The notes: a model not told the origin generated them from the sequence alone. A stretch of DNA of 64,000 nucleotides from Paragorgia papillata (GCA_035771165.1 JAWNZC010000419.1:4986890-5050889); one strand, 5' to 3'; numbered from the stretch's first letter, positions 1 through 11,490 are shown. Made by a program: numbers and translations.

Positions 1-609
1 GAATAGGTCAATTCAAAGTTGTCAAGCGAAATTATACACGGATCGAGGTTGATAACGATAATAGAACCTAATCAAATCGAACCGCCGAATTCGAGAAGAA
101 ATCGGAATAAAAAGAACCATAGATTTTAAAATCACGACTTTTCTAATTGAGCCCGCGTTATCACACAACGCGGTGTTTTTTAATATTTTATTTAATTATT
201 TTTTCACTCCGCAAGTCATTCCGCAACCCATTCCGCAACCCATTCCGCAAAGTCATTCCTCCTTTTACATTCACCGATTTTCATGCAATGAATTTTTGTT
301 TGTTCAACATTTTCTTCACACTCAATTATCCGACAAACCGGCGGTTTTCAAAAACATATCGCTACAACCAAAACCTACAACAAAGGAAGCCTTCTAAGAA
401 ACACACGATACACTAGCTTCGCCCGTTTATCAAGTTTTGGTTAAATTTGATTATATCTGATGATGTGCATGTAGTATATCTGGCAAAATTTGGTCGGTTT
501 CAACAAAAACTACAAATGCCATTTTGATAAAAGAAACACAAACAAAAAAAATCTAACAAATTGACGTAAGTATAACCCTACTAGAAATACATAAACGCAA
601 CAACCCCTC
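1..609. other. Noncoding AT-rich DNA
   Basis: No recognisable gene. The short frames here have no known motif and are punctuated by direct repeats such as cattccgcaa (about 220-255). Confidence 0.5.
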
Positions 610-639
610 AACGTATTAAAAGCCCGCTTTTAATACGTT
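610..639. repeat. Perfect 14-bp hairpin
   Basis: The arm aacgtattaaaagc (610-623) and its exact complement (626-639) are separated by 2 nt. A run of 13 C follows at 656-668. It may be the tip of a palindromic element. Confidence 0.7.
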
Positions 640-1330
640 AAATATACATAAATAACCCCCCCCCCCCCGACCCGTTTAAACTGTTTTTGTATACAAATAT
701 AAACCCCTGGCCTCCTTTACATCCTGTTTTATCACTTTTATGAATGTAGTTTTTCTATTATTGACCAATTTCCAAACTAATGTTTTATTCCAAAATAATA
801 AAGCAGTGGCCGAGGAGAAACTTGTGTCACGACCTAATAGCACCAAAAACTGATAGCAAAAACAAACAATAATTACAGACGCTTATATCAAGGTGCCTAT
901 TAAACTGTTTGAATATGATTCCTCATACTAAGCTTTAATTTTCCCCTTATTTCCTCTTTACTGTCCAAAGTGACGGATTTCAACCACGCAGCCTTCTATC
1001 AGAGTCTATGTTCTACTGTTGTTCATTTGCAGTTATTTCCAGTCGTTTGATAGCAGGTCTAACCTTTACTAAGACATTAATGACGTCCACATGTATCGGG
1101 ATTACTAGTGTTTGGATTTTTCAAGTCGTTTGGTTTTCTGTGGAATATCGAAAACATATAGGGAGTCAAGTTTTGAAGACTCAAAGGTACGATAGAAGAC
1201 TAGTGATATACGTACGAACAAAGAACGAAACGAACGACGTTACAGGAGGAACTATACTGTTAATGGGGGTTGCCTGTTAGCGCCAAAAACGCCGCTTGCG
1301 TTTGAACGTATGAACGAACCAAGTAACAGG

Positions 1331-1481
1331 CAGTAGCAGTAACAGTGTTAAGGGCGGTGCCGTGTTTGGTGTAAAAAATGTTGCTTGCTACTGATTCTGC
1401 GAACGAACGAACGAACGAACGAACGAACGAACGAACGAACGAACGAACAAAGTTACTGCGTAGTAGCAGTAACAGTGTTAA
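1331..1481. repeat. (CGAA)n microsatellite between direct repeats
   Basis: About 49 bp of gaac repeats (1401-1449) lie between two copies of agtagcagtaacagtgttaa (1331-1351 and 1461-1481). A further tandem pair of about 37 bp ending taggaacctaaaa lies at about 1645-1703. The rest of 700-2100 shows no gene. Confidence 0.7.
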
Positions 1482-2110
1482 AGTGGCACTAGCACTATGC
1501 CACTGGCACTCCCAGTTCTTGGGTAAATAATAATATTATAACTTTAATCTCATTATGTCCTATCTTCTTATTTTATATTACATTTGCAATGTCAACTTTA
1601 GTTCATATGTTAGCCTGTTTTTACATTTTTAACGTAATTAGTTTGTAATCAGTTAGTTAGGAACCTAAAAAGTTTGTAATTATTTAGTTAGGAACCTAAA
1701 ACGTTTTAATTAATGTAATTAATTATTTGAAAGTTTTCATGACGATAATGTAATATACCACTACGACGAAAAAATCGTGAATCTAGTAATGATACCAGTA
1801 ACCTATAAATTCCAAATGAGGAATGCCAGCGTTTTCAGTTTCTCAAAAAATATTATCTCGCTCTCGAGATATTTAAGTTTCTGAAACATGTAAATTAGGT
1901 GCCTTGTGACGTCGTTTATACTCGCACAGGCTAAATAAGATTTACAAAATGAGTAATAAATCTGAAACTAAGAGGTAGAGATAATTCAAACTTTGCACAA
2001 AAATAGTTATGGGGAAAATACACTGCAACGTTCACATTATGTTGTTTGCATGGATACTGTTTGCAAACAGGCGGCTTCCATTTGTAAAACAAAAAATGTT
2101 TATTTTTTCT

Positions 2111-3110
2111 CCATAAGGTCGTGGGTTCAATTCCTGCCGGAAGGCCTGTGTAGTTGCATTTTTCGCAACTGGTCCTGGTCTGGTCTTAAAATGTATATAT
2201 TCTACACTCGAATTTTCCTTCACCCAAAATCCTGAGAACATGCTATGTAATCGAGTGAAATGCTCAATATTACTTTAATATACCCAATTTTCTCCTGGCA
2301 TTACCACCTTAATATATATACAGAACTCGCGATCAAGCTCTCGGCAACGCCCTCCGTGGCTCAGTGGTCAGAGCACACTAGAATCGCAAGGTCGTGGGTT
2401 CAATTCCTGCCAGAAGGCCTGTGTAGTTGCATTTTTCGCAACTGGTCCCGGCCTGGTCTTAAAATGTATATATTCTACACTCGAATTTTCCTTCACCCAA
2501 AATCCTGAGAACATGCTTTGTAATCGAGTGAAATGCCCAATATTACTTATAATATACCCAATTCTCTCCTGGCATTACCACCTTAATATATATACAGAAC
2601 TCGCGATCAAGCTCTCCGCAACGCCCTCCGTGGCTCAGTGGTCAGAGCATTGCACTAGAATTGCAAGATCGTGGGTTCAATTCCTGCCGGAAGGCCTGTG
2701 TAGTTGCATTTTTCGCAACTGGTCCCGGTCTGGTCTTAAAATGTATATATTCTACACTCGAATTTTCCTTCACCCAAAATCCTGAGAACATGCTACGTAA
2801 TCGAGTGAAATGCCCAATATTACTTTAATATACCCAATTCTCTCCTGGCATTACCACCTTAATATATATACAGAACTCGCGACCAAGCTCTCGGCAACGC
2901 CCTCCGTCGTGGCTCAGTGGTCAGAGCATTGCACTAGAACCGCAAGGTCGTGGGTTCAATTCCTGCCGGAAGGCCTGTGTAGTTCCATTTTTCGCAACTG
3001 GTCCCGGTCTGGTCTTAAAATGTATATATTCTACACTCGAATTTTCCTTCACCCAAAATCCTGAGAACATGCTATGTAATCGAGTGAAATGCCCAATATT
3101 ACTTATAATT
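2111..3110 (+). repeat. Tandem tRNA-derived SINE array (period ~273 bp)
   Basis: There are three full units and one partial unit. Each full unit has a tRNA-like head (2349-2418, 2623-2695, 2899-2974) with A-box-like tggctcagtgg and B-box ggttcaattcc, an acceptor stem GCCCTCC/GGAAGGC with one mismatch, and a CTAGAAT anticodon loop in the two longer heads. A ~200-bp unrelated tail ends in tatatacagaactcgcg. The first partial unit begins just before the B box at about 2111. Heads differ by 3-nt insertions or deletions, so these are SINE copies, not working tRNA genes. A head-to-tail tandem arrangement is unusual for SINEs. Confidence 0.8.
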
Positions 3111-3533
3111 TTACTGCAATACAGTGACAAAATATTTCTAGACATTGTATTGTATTCCGAATGTTTCAATCATCATATTCTTTTGAAAAGAAACATATTA
3201 ACATTTTAATTTTTTAGTAAAAATGCTCGTGTTTCTAAACGGTTTCCGTAGCAACAACATGATGCGCATCGTGGAGTGCAGGAAGGAACAGAAGCCATCA
3301 TTGATGTAATCACATAGCCAAGAGCAATAAAACAACACCATAACAGAACAAAGTAAACAGACGCTTGGTAGACGTTCGCAGAAAAAAAAAACTATTCAAG
3401 AATAATAATAGAGAAGTGTCCCACAATATTTGGAGAAAAATAACTAGTCATAAGCAACATCTCAAGATAGCCGTCATGACGCCTGATGCATGCTTAACCT
3501 GTCAGACTAAGACCTTAAGCCTGGTTTCCATAT

Positions 3534-3673
3534 AGCCGTAAGAGCCGGCGGCATGGCTGCGGCAAGGGGCGATGGTCCAATCATAGACAGTGTTGAATTA
3601 GCCAACAATAAAAAGCTGTATGCGATGGGACCAATGCCCCTTGCCGCAGACATGCCGCCGACTCTTACGGCTA
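3534..3673. mobile_element. Palindromic MITE
   Basis: Inverted arms of about 50 bp begin tagccgtaagag and contain cggcggcatg, ctgcggcaagggg and tggtcc on both sides; the loop is ~35 nt. There is no coding capacity, and the ORF crossing it is incidental. A C-rich and CCT-rich tract follows at about 3836-3915. Confidence 0.75.
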
Positions 3674-4154
3674 AAAGTTTGGCGAGCGAAGGTGGTGAAT
3701 GTGACGAGAGGAGAGTCTTCTCTCTCTTTCCTCATCGAGAGGGAAGAGTAAGTGAGAACATAAGAAGAAAAAGGAAGAGAATGTCGACAGGTTCTGACTT
3801 AGAGGGAAAGAACTTTATTTTTTCTTTCACTCTTCCCCCCCCCCCCCCCCTCCCACTTCTCCTCCCTCTCCCAATTCTCCTCCCCCCTCCTACTCCTCCT
3901 CCCACCACCACCACCAAGTTATTTTGCTTTCTGTTCATACTCGACGTGACGCCCAGTATTCGATTGGGTCCGCGCCCTTGACCACTCAACCATTGAAACC
4001 ACCATATAATCGGGATACTGCTTCCGCCTATGAATAAGTAAACACAAAAAAATAAACAAAATCGTCAATAAGACGATTTTTAAGCGATTACACTTCGTGT
4101 ACAGACTATTAAATATGACGGCTGTTTATACACAGAAAATAGTTTAAAACCTTC

Positions 4155-4334
4155 TAGACCTTATTCAAAAATGGCCGCCGAATTAGAATTCTTTCATATA
4201 CGTATAAATTAGGCCTTATGAACTCGTTTCCATGTGGAAATCAAAATAATTTTTACTTTAAAACGAGGTCATAAGGGCTAATTTGTATGCACATAAAATA
4301 ATTTTAATTCGGCGGCCATTTTGGAATAAGATCT
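4155..4334. mobile_element. MITE, family I
   Basis: Terminal inverted repeats of about 35 bp (agaccttattcaaaaatggc and its complement) flank an inner palindrome around cgtttccatgtggaaa / ttttaaaacgagg. A related copy lies at 52730-52917. Confidence 0.75.
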
Positions 4335-4839
4335 ATACCAATTGACAAAAAGTAGCAAAAATATAAACAACTTATTATAATTTTAATTGTAATAAATAGC
4401 TATAAATATATATATGTATATTTCAGCTTGAAGTTGTTAAAGTTTCAGTTGTTTTTGCTGTACAACAAAAACAGGGAAATACTTACATCGAAAATCAGTC
4501 CCCCGATTGTCAATGAGTATACCATTCATATTTTTCTGGCTCGCGGCCAACTAACACTGGTGCTTGTTGCCATGGTATTCAAAAGAAAAAATGACAGTAA
4601 CCAGTTACGTATAATTATTGTCCTGTAAGATTATATACGACACATCTACATCAACATGCCCATACATGCAATAATATATTATTCTAACGCTCAATTGTTA
4701 AATATCACTGCCATTCAGGCAGTAAATTGTGTCATCCTACTCACCAAAGAAAGACGACACTTTTGTCTTCTCTTTATCACAACCATGTCTTAGAAAATAA
4801 TTTATGGCAAAAACAAAAATGAATTGCTTTCCCTATATT

Positions 4840-5640
4840 ATTTGTATACTACTGAGAATTTTTGCAAACCATGTTAGCATGCTAAGGAAGACAAAAATTT
4901 TGCCTACTTTAGCTCATATTGTGAGATTTTGCAAACATATTTATATAGAAAAAGGACTGAAATATATTGCCTTTTCCTATTTCATTTATACAATAACATT
5001 TACTGTATAGTGAGATTTTGCAAACCTATTTATTGTACAATGCATAGAAAAAGACAAATATTTTGCCTTTCCTTATTTCACATATATACAATAACATTTA
5101 TAGTGAGATTTTTCTAACATATTTATTGTACAATGCATAGAAAAAGGCAAATATTTTGCCTTTCACTATCTCATTTATACAATAACATTTACAGTGAGAT
5201 TTTGCAAACATATTTATTGTATAATGCATAGAAAAAGGCAAATATTTTGCCTTTCACTATTTCATTTATACAATAACATTTACAGTGAGATTTTGAAAAC
5301 ATATTTATTGTATAATGCATAGAAAAAGGCAAATATTTTGCCTTTCACTATTTCAGTTATACAATAACATTTACAGTGAGATTTTGAAAACATATTTATT
5401 GTACAATGCATAGAAACAGACAAAAATTCTGCCTTTGCCTATTTCATTTATACATTTATAGTGAGATTTCGCAATACAACAGTTAAAAAAGAATAGGCAA
5501 AAATTTGATTTTGCAAATTATTTACTGTACATACACACATTTTGCATAACCTATATCTTTTTGGTGTAGTCATGTTGTGAGATTTTGAAAATATATATTA
5601 AATTAGAAACGCAAAAATTTCGCCTTTCCCTCTATTCTAA
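4840..5640. repeat. ~91-bp tandem satellite with internal hairpin
   Basis: Units start with gtgagattttgcaaa at 4921, 5010, 5103, 5194, 5285, 5376 and 5461, with a weaker copy near 5576. Each contains a near-palindrome aaaggcaaatattttgccttt. Copies become diverged at both ends. There is no coding signal. Confidence 0.8.
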
Positions 5641-5812
5641 ATTTTAAAAGATTTATTGTCATTGTTTTAACGATCTGAGAGCAAAAGTGTAATCATGCAG
5701 ATTCACGTGTCTTTCTTAAATCAATCCTAGGAAACAACAATTAAAATAAAGAAAATAAAGATTGGGATGTTGTATAATAACGCCCTAATATGAATCCATA
5801 GAAACAATCGAT

Positions 5813-6106
5813 CTAGAATGCGAACTCCTATCTCTCGTCAGTCGAAAAAGCGACCCCACTAAACGGAGACAAAATGGCCGATTTATAAAGGCAAACTTGC
5901 TCTAGAACTTCTAGACAGCTTTTAACACGGCTGCAGTTGGTACCATGCATGTGGAGTGGACGATGGGTTTATATTTTTCAAAATGTATTTTTTGAGAGAA
6001 CGAAAAGCTGCGCTGACGCGACCCTCCTCCCAACCCTTGCGATATTCAAAATGGCAGATTTATAAGGATCAATTGGAACCCTATTGCGACAAAGCCCACA
6101 TCCTAG
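5813..6106. mobile_element. MITE, family II
   Basis: Short terminal inverted repeats ctagaatgcg... and ...cacatcctag flank about 290 bp containing cgaccccact and atggc(c/a)gatttataa. A second copy, inserted inside another MITE, lies at about 38977-39293. Confidence 0.7.
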
Positions 6107-6222
6107 GTCTATTATTGCTATGTATGAATCACAACTCAATAATTATATAGTTAAACATAGGAAAAATATTTTCAAACTAGAGTACCTATTTGAAAAAGTC
6201 AGACAGAAAAATTAGTATTTAC

Positions 6223-6345
6223 CAATGCAATCACTTCCATCCCCCATAAAGCCAATGATACATTTGCATTCATAGGATCCAAGGTTATTAATGCAAATAG
6301 CGTTCGTATGACAATTATGAGAACTTATTCTGCATTCGTTGATAT
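6223..6345 (-). CDS. cbEGF exon, most 3' recognised
   Basis: This 123-nt phase 1-1 exon opens DINECRISSHNC, has a CINNLGSYEC core and ends GDGSDC. All six cysteines are present, with acceptor ATATATAG and donor TTG|GTAAATA. It is the last exon of the gene I can recognise; no further EGF, membrane-span or terminal exon was found down to position 1. The donor implies at least one more exon outside the window or unrecognised. Confidence 0.75.
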
Positions 6346-6723
6346 CTATATATTAAAACAAACAAACACTAGGAATACGGCTTAATTGTTATGTCGTTTA
6401 TTCCTGCTGTTGGACATGACTACTAGAAGTATGTTAGTGAAATTTAAATACAGGGAAACAAAACTCCTCAACTGTAAATTGAAATACTTTACAGCAAATC
6501 AAAGTTAAAAAAGTTAAAACAAATTGTTAATGTGAAACAAAGGGAAAACTGGTTTCATGCTTTCAAATGTTGGATTGCATTTGTAAATATACTTTTTTAT
6601 ATTATTACTACATATTTCACATAAGCAAATCAATATCTGACGCCCTTGTCCACAACACCATGGCAGTGTTGACAAAGATAAAGTTCTGCTTTGTGTCAAA
6701 CGAATAGTGCCATGGGAAATTAC

Positions 6724-6846
6724 CAGTACAAAAATCTCCATTTTCCGTAAAGCCATTATTACATCTACACTCATAAGATCCTATGGTGTTATTGCACGTA
6801 GCGTGGACGTGGCAATTTTGAGGTCTTTCGATACATTCGTTGATGT
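6724..6846 (-). CDS. cbEGF exon 3' of the array, acceptor damaged
   Basis: This 123-nt, 41-codon open exon opens DINECIERPQNC, has a CNNTIGSYEC core and ends ENGDFCTG. It has six cysteines and a usable donor CTG|GTAATT. The base pair before the exon on the minus strand is CG instead of the required AG, and there is no alternative AG in the preceding tract. The reading frame is intact, so the loss may be recent or a sequencing error. Confidence 0.6.
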
Positions 6847-6976
6847 CGGGAAGAAAAATAGAACATCAAAAACAATCAGGACTATAAAACGCCGGTTAAA
6901 CGAAACATCTTCTGTGACTTAATAAACGTTTTGTTTTATTGAAATTTAATTTGTTTTTACTCATGTTTGTTACGTT

Positions 6977-7631
6977 TTGTTTCTGTTCTGGATTCATCTG
7001 AAATCTATCACCATAGGCATGTATACCATTATTGAGATTGAGATTAAAAATGCTTTTATAAGCATGTTATTTTTCGCAGCAATCAGTTTCGCGGGAGCCG
7101 GTTTTTTATTCTCAAAACAGAACCATAGCGGTTACGAAGCAGAAATGAAGAGACATAACTTAACCCTCGAAAAATTAGGTGGCCGAAAAAGACCGTATCC
7201 AGCAGCTTAGACAATAATTGTCTGATGCGAATGCTGATATCAATCAAACGAATGAGGCATTGGATGAACTTAGACAAGTCCAAACAATACAGTACAGTGG
7301 TAGGCAATTCAGTAGTGAACGACAGTTGAGCAATTTTTATAAACCCAGTAAAGCAACATTTATAAACCCAGTAAAGAAATGGAGGAATATCAGTATATAA
7401 CTATTGGTATCATTGGATTGGGAACTCAGTAGTTACGGCTTTTATGCGAAACGGATAGCTAGCAGATTAGAAATACCATTAGTAAACCAGCTGCTCGACA
7501 TGAAGCCAGGCAAAACGAAAAAGCTATTTGAGAATCGGCTTTATGGAACGGTTTATGGACATTTGGGCTGGGACACCGACAAATTAGCACCTGGTGACAA
7601 GGTATACCAGGAATGGAAAACGATAAAATGA
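6977..7631 (+). pseudogene. Decayed small membrane/coiled-coil ORFs
   Basis: Three adjacent open stretches on the plus strand (6977-7210, 7218-7400, 7404-7631) look like remains of one or two small proteins broken by frameshifts and a stop. The first has a membrane segment near residues 26-45 followed by a charged helix; the second, in another frame, continues as an NQTNEALDEL-type coiled coil; the third is a short basic frame whose hydrophobic start (ITIGIIGLG) lies before a stop. I do not recognise the family. Position beside a PxPR ORF suggests cargo of one large mobile element. Confidence 0.4.
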
Positions 7632-7882
7632 AACAATACATATACTATACTAATCGACGATTTCAGCTTACATATAGTATAGAAATTCCATTGTTATTGC
7701 ATGAACATGCTCTGCTATGCAGTAATGTGTACCAGAACATAGCATCCGTGAGAATTCCACATTTTTGGACACACACCAGAAGGGGCATAGTACATGGAAA
7801 TGTCAGAGCGAACAGACCCCATGTCAAGCAATTTGTTTTATATTGAGGAAGATGACCTCGTAAAAAATCAAGAGCTGGGTGT

Positions 7883-8353
7883 GTGCCCAATAAAAAGCAT
7901 CTGGAGACAACCAGATTAAAAAATCAAGATACGTTCTATGAAAACACACTTAAAAGGGTGTTGACGAGTAATATTATAATGGGTGGGGGCCAGACTTTGG
8001 AGGTATGTGCGTCTATCAGTTCTGTAAAAAGAATCTCTAGTAATAGTATGGAGACAGGCGATCGTAACGCTTTAATTCAGAAGTTGTTGTCTGAATTATC
8101 TGACAATGAGTTAGTTCAATTAGTTGAATTTCGGGAGGGTATCAAAAAGCAGGCTAGGCCAATACCTTTCCCCCGCATAGCCAAACCAGTTCCTTATTCA
8201 CGTTTTAAGAAGTTTTTTGATAAAGCTAAGCAAGAGGCTCTAGATTCTGAAAACAGAAGAAGATACATTGAAAAAAGATACAACTATATCGTTGGGAAAA
8301 AGCCAATCCCGACTCCCAGATATAGCAAGGTCTTCGATAAGATCCTCTTCTGA
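7883..8353 (+). CDS. PxPR-motif ORF, probably mobile-element-derived
   Basis: This 156-residue open frame has three proline-arginine motifs: RPIPFPR (92-98), KPVPYSR (101-107) and KPIPTPR (140-146). A leucine-rich acidic helix (about 61-85) precedes them and a basic region (108-138) separates the last two. Short ORFs with repeated KPxPxPR motifs are, to my knowledge, common beside cnidarian transposon genes; the function is unknown. The likely start may be an internal ATG, since the first 56 residues have low similarity to anything I know. The ORF ends within 10 bp of a truncated D exon of the EGF array. Confidence 0.45.
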   Translation: MPNKKHLETTRLKNQDTFYENTLKRVLTSNIIMGGGQTLEVCASISSVKRISSNSMETGDRNALIQKLLSELSDNELVQLVEFREGIKKQARPIPFPRIAKPVPYSRFKKFFDKAKQEALDSENRRRYIEKRYNYIVGKKPIPTPRYSKVFDKILF

Positions 8354-8633
8354 TATAACCACTAGTGTTTGTAACTAAAATTACAATATCATAAAGGAAC
8401 TTTTTATTATTCCTTTTTCAGTTCGTAATTATATATTTCATAGAGCACGGTTACTACACCTGTATAGTGTATACTCCACACAATATACGGATGAATGTCG
8501 AGGCAATATTTTAAAAGACCAATAAACATATACCTGTATAAAGGTGTATACAAAAATGAAAAATTGGCATTCGTTGATATCTTATATGACAAAATAATAA
8601 AGATACAATTTCGACTTTAATTATAATTATAAT

Positions 8634-8719
<86 letters not shown>

Positions 8720-9517
8720 TAATATAGATTGCCTTAAATCGTAATTTCTAAATCATATTGTGAAGTTTATTAATAATTCTAGCTCAGCGTTTTCCAATCA
8801 ATCTTTTGATACAACCACTAGTGTTTGTAACTAAAATTACAAGATCATAAAGGAACTTTTCCGTTTCATTTGTGAAATTCATTAATAATTCTAGTTCAGC
8901 GTTTTCCAATCAAATTTTAAAAAAATACGTCAGATGCATACCTCTGTAGACTCCATGCAATTAGAGAAAAAAAAATTATAAGTAGTTACAACCAATATAG
9001 GCATGTATATTCTTCTGATACAACCACGAGTGTTTGTAACTAAAATTACAAGATCATAAAGGAACTTTTTCTGTTTCATTTTTCAGTTCGTGATTGTATA
9101 TGTTATACAGAGCAATAAAGATAAAATTGCAGTTTAGACTTTAATAATAATGATAATAATAATATAAATTGTCTTAAAACGTGTTTACTAAATTATATTG
9201 TGAAATTCATTAATAATTCTAATTCAGCGTTTTCCAATCAAATTTTTAAAAAATACGTCAGATGCATACCTCTGTAGACTCCATGCAATTACAGAAATAA
9301 AAATTATAAGTAGTTACAACCACTATAGGCATGTATATTCTTCTGATACAACCACTATTGTTTCTAACTAAAATTTCAATATCATAAAGGAACTTTATCT
9401 TAATTTTTCAGTTCGCAATTATATATTTCATATAACATTGTCGTATATTCCTGTATATCCAAGGAATAAACGGATAAATATCGATGCAATATTTTAAAAG
9501 ACCAATACACAATATAC
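8345..9517 (-). repeat. Degenerate left end of the EGF array
   Basis: This stretch holds D-module copies at 8942-9039 and 9270-9367, D fragments at 8347-8377 and 8801-8831, and a C-exon remnant near 8525-8583 reduced to its ends. A long (TAA)n lies at about 8625-8718. The D copies keep a TTTTAG-type acceptor but carry insertions that break the membrane-segment frame. No intact EGF exon is present. Confidence 0.7.
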
Positions 9518-9634
9518 CTGTACAGTTTATGCCATCGCCACTAAAACCAACATTACAGGTACAGATGAATAATCCTACTGTATTGTTACAAGTTGCGTTT
9601 GAATGACATGGATTATTTTGACATTCGTTGATGT
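9518..9634 (-). CDS. Array cbEGF exon C, intact, CAG acceptor
   Basis: This 117-nt phase 1-1 exon opens [16 protein letters not shown], has a CNNTVGLFIC core and ends GDGINCTG. Acceptor TCATTTCAG and donor ACAG|GTATAT are intact, making it one of only four C copies with a CAG acceptor. Its body differs from the array consensus (LFIC, NVGF), so it is an older, diverged copy. Confidence 0.75.
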
Positions 9635-9694
9635 CTGAAATGACAAGACAATATAGATACAATTTCGACTTTAATTATAATTATAATAATAATA

Positions 9695-9733
<39 letters not shown>

Positions 9734-9738
9734 GTAAC

Positions 9739-9784
<46 letters not shown>

Positions 9785-10655
9785 TAGATTGTCTTAAATC
9801 ATGATTTCGAAATAATTCATGAACATTTTACAATCAAAGTTTGAAAAAACACGTCACGCGCAGACCTCTGTAGATTCCACACAATTAGAGCAATAAAAAT
9901 TCAAATTACAACCACTATAGGCTTGTATACTGTTCTGATACAACCACTAGTGTTTGTAACTAAAATTACAATATCATAAAGGAACTTTATCTCTTTCATT
10001 TTTCAGTTCGTGATTGTACATGTTATACAACACGGTTGTTATTTCTATATACTCCAGAGAATAAACAAATAAAAGTGGCATCAATATTTTAGAAGATTAT
10101 AACATATATACCTGTACAGCTTATGCCATCTCCACTAAAACCAACATTACAGGTACACATGAATGATCCAACTGTATTGTTACAATATGCGTTTGAATCA
10201 CATGGGTTGCTAAGACATTCATTAATGTATAAAGTAACATTAGAAAGAAAACTTTGTTAATTTCCATTGAAAGTACCCAAAAAATAATAGAATTATTTCA
10301 TTTCTGAATTTTATTAAGCAAGAATTAGTACCAGGAAAACCCGGACTATTGAATCTTTTAAATTGCCAAAACAAACGTATGAATTTAATGTGTTATTTCA
10401 TTTTCTCAATTTGCATGCAGCTGTACAGTCAAAAGATCTCTACCAAAACCAGGATCACATATACAGCTAAAAGATTCAATTAACTGTATTGTTACAAGCT
10501 TCGGTTGAATGGCGTGGTTTATTAAGACACGCGTTAACATTCGAAATATGATAAAGAAAACATAATGTAAACGTGATAAAAGGATTTTCCTTAGTTTATA
10601 GAAATGAAGGTAAAATGTTTTTGGGCGATATTTTAAACGGTCGATACGTAGATAC
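9518..10655 (-). repeat. Array unit: C, D, A, B
   Basis: C is 9518-9634, (TAA)n about 9673-9783, D 9866-9959, A 10112-10228 and B 10421-10540. A has lost its acceptor: the usual TTTAG reads TTTAT. The D donor reads GTCTG instead of GTATGC. Confidence 0.8.
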
Positions 10656-10757
10656 CTGTACAGTTGATGCCAGCATCACATATACAATTGTACGATCCTA
10701 CTGTATTGTTACAAGTTGCGTTTGAATGACATGGATTGTTTTGACATTCGTTGATAT
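10656..10757 (-). CDS. Array EGF exon C with 15-nt in-frame deletion
   Basis: This exon is 102 nt instead of 117. The deletion removes five residues between the fifth and sixth cysteines, so the end reads DAGINCTG in place of [13 protein letters not shown]. The CAG acceptor and ACAG|GTATCT donor are intact and the frame is kept. The C5-C6 loop would be unusually short, so folding is uncertain. The same allele recurs at 16917-17018. Confidence 0.7.
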
Positions 10758-10878
10758 CTGAAATGACAAAACAATAAAGAATACAATTTCGACTTTAATT
10801 ATAATTATAATAATAATAATAAAAACAATAATAATAATAATAAAAATAATAATAACAATAATAACAATAATAATAAGT

Positions 10879-11040
10879 ATAGGTAATAGCATGGTTTCGA
10901 GTGCAATTTGGAAAAAAACATGCACGAGTGAGTTTTTCAAATACTGTCAAAATAGCACGAGTCCGAAGGACGAGTGCTATTTAAAGTATTTGAAAAACTT
11001 TTTCCAAATTGCACGAGAAACCATGCTATTACTTATTAAT
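10879..11040. mobile_element. Palindromic MITE-like element
   Basis: The arms are taatagcatggtttcg and its reverse complement, continuing through ttgcacgag and tatttgaaaaa on both sides. The centre is a small palindrome around tccgaagga. The whole stretch can fold on itself. A duplicate lies at about 17138-17300. Confidence 0.7.
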
Positions 11041-11490
11041 AATATACATGAAAAAATGTTCAAAACAACTGTACTAACATTTTAACGTACGTGTTTAGCC
11101 GTCCACTCCTCGCATATTTATTTGTTAAAAAACGCTTCGCTTCCTTTACTACTTGAAAAAGTTTACTCGAGGCATAAAGAAGCTTCTGGTCTTCTTGTAG
11201 GTACTTCACTTGGCAATATTAAAGGATAACTAGCTTCAAATTTGAACAAATTATCCCCAAAACCGCCGAATCTTGGCCGCCATCTTTGTTTGTTTTGTGT
11301 TGGGAAAAATCCGCTGTACAATCAATTTGATTGGTTCTTAGTGATAACAGATTTTTGCACTGTGATTACAGATTTTTGCACTGTGATTACGGATTTTTGC
11401 ACTGTGATAACACAATTCTGCACTGTTGTTTGGGATTAACTGCACTGGAATCAGCCAATCACAGTCGAGATATTTTTTCATGTATATTAT
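11037..11490. mobile_element. Inverted-repeat element with internal 20-bp tandem repeat
   Basis: Terminal inverted repeats read aataatatacatgaaaaaat (11037-11056) and its complement near 11470-11490. The interior has about four copies of a ~20-bp motif containing gatttttgcactgtgatta (about 11340-11425). No transposase ORF is present. A duplicate is at about 17297-17750. Confidence 0.65.

Noticed and set aside
147..416. 89-residue ORF near the left end
   Set aside because: It overlaps another frame of similar size, contains a simple NPFRNPFRK direct repeat from a DNA repeat, and has no recognisable domain.
2349..2974. Three tRNA genes
   Set aside because: The heads are embedded in identical 273-bp units with indels in the D and anticodon arms, and the AGA anticodon would be Ser without the long variable arm. 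SINE heads fit better.
3553..3989. 142-residue plus-strand and 85-residue minus-strand ORFs
   Set aside because: They cross a palindromic MITE and a CCT-rich simple tract; the proline or glycine runs come from the repeat.
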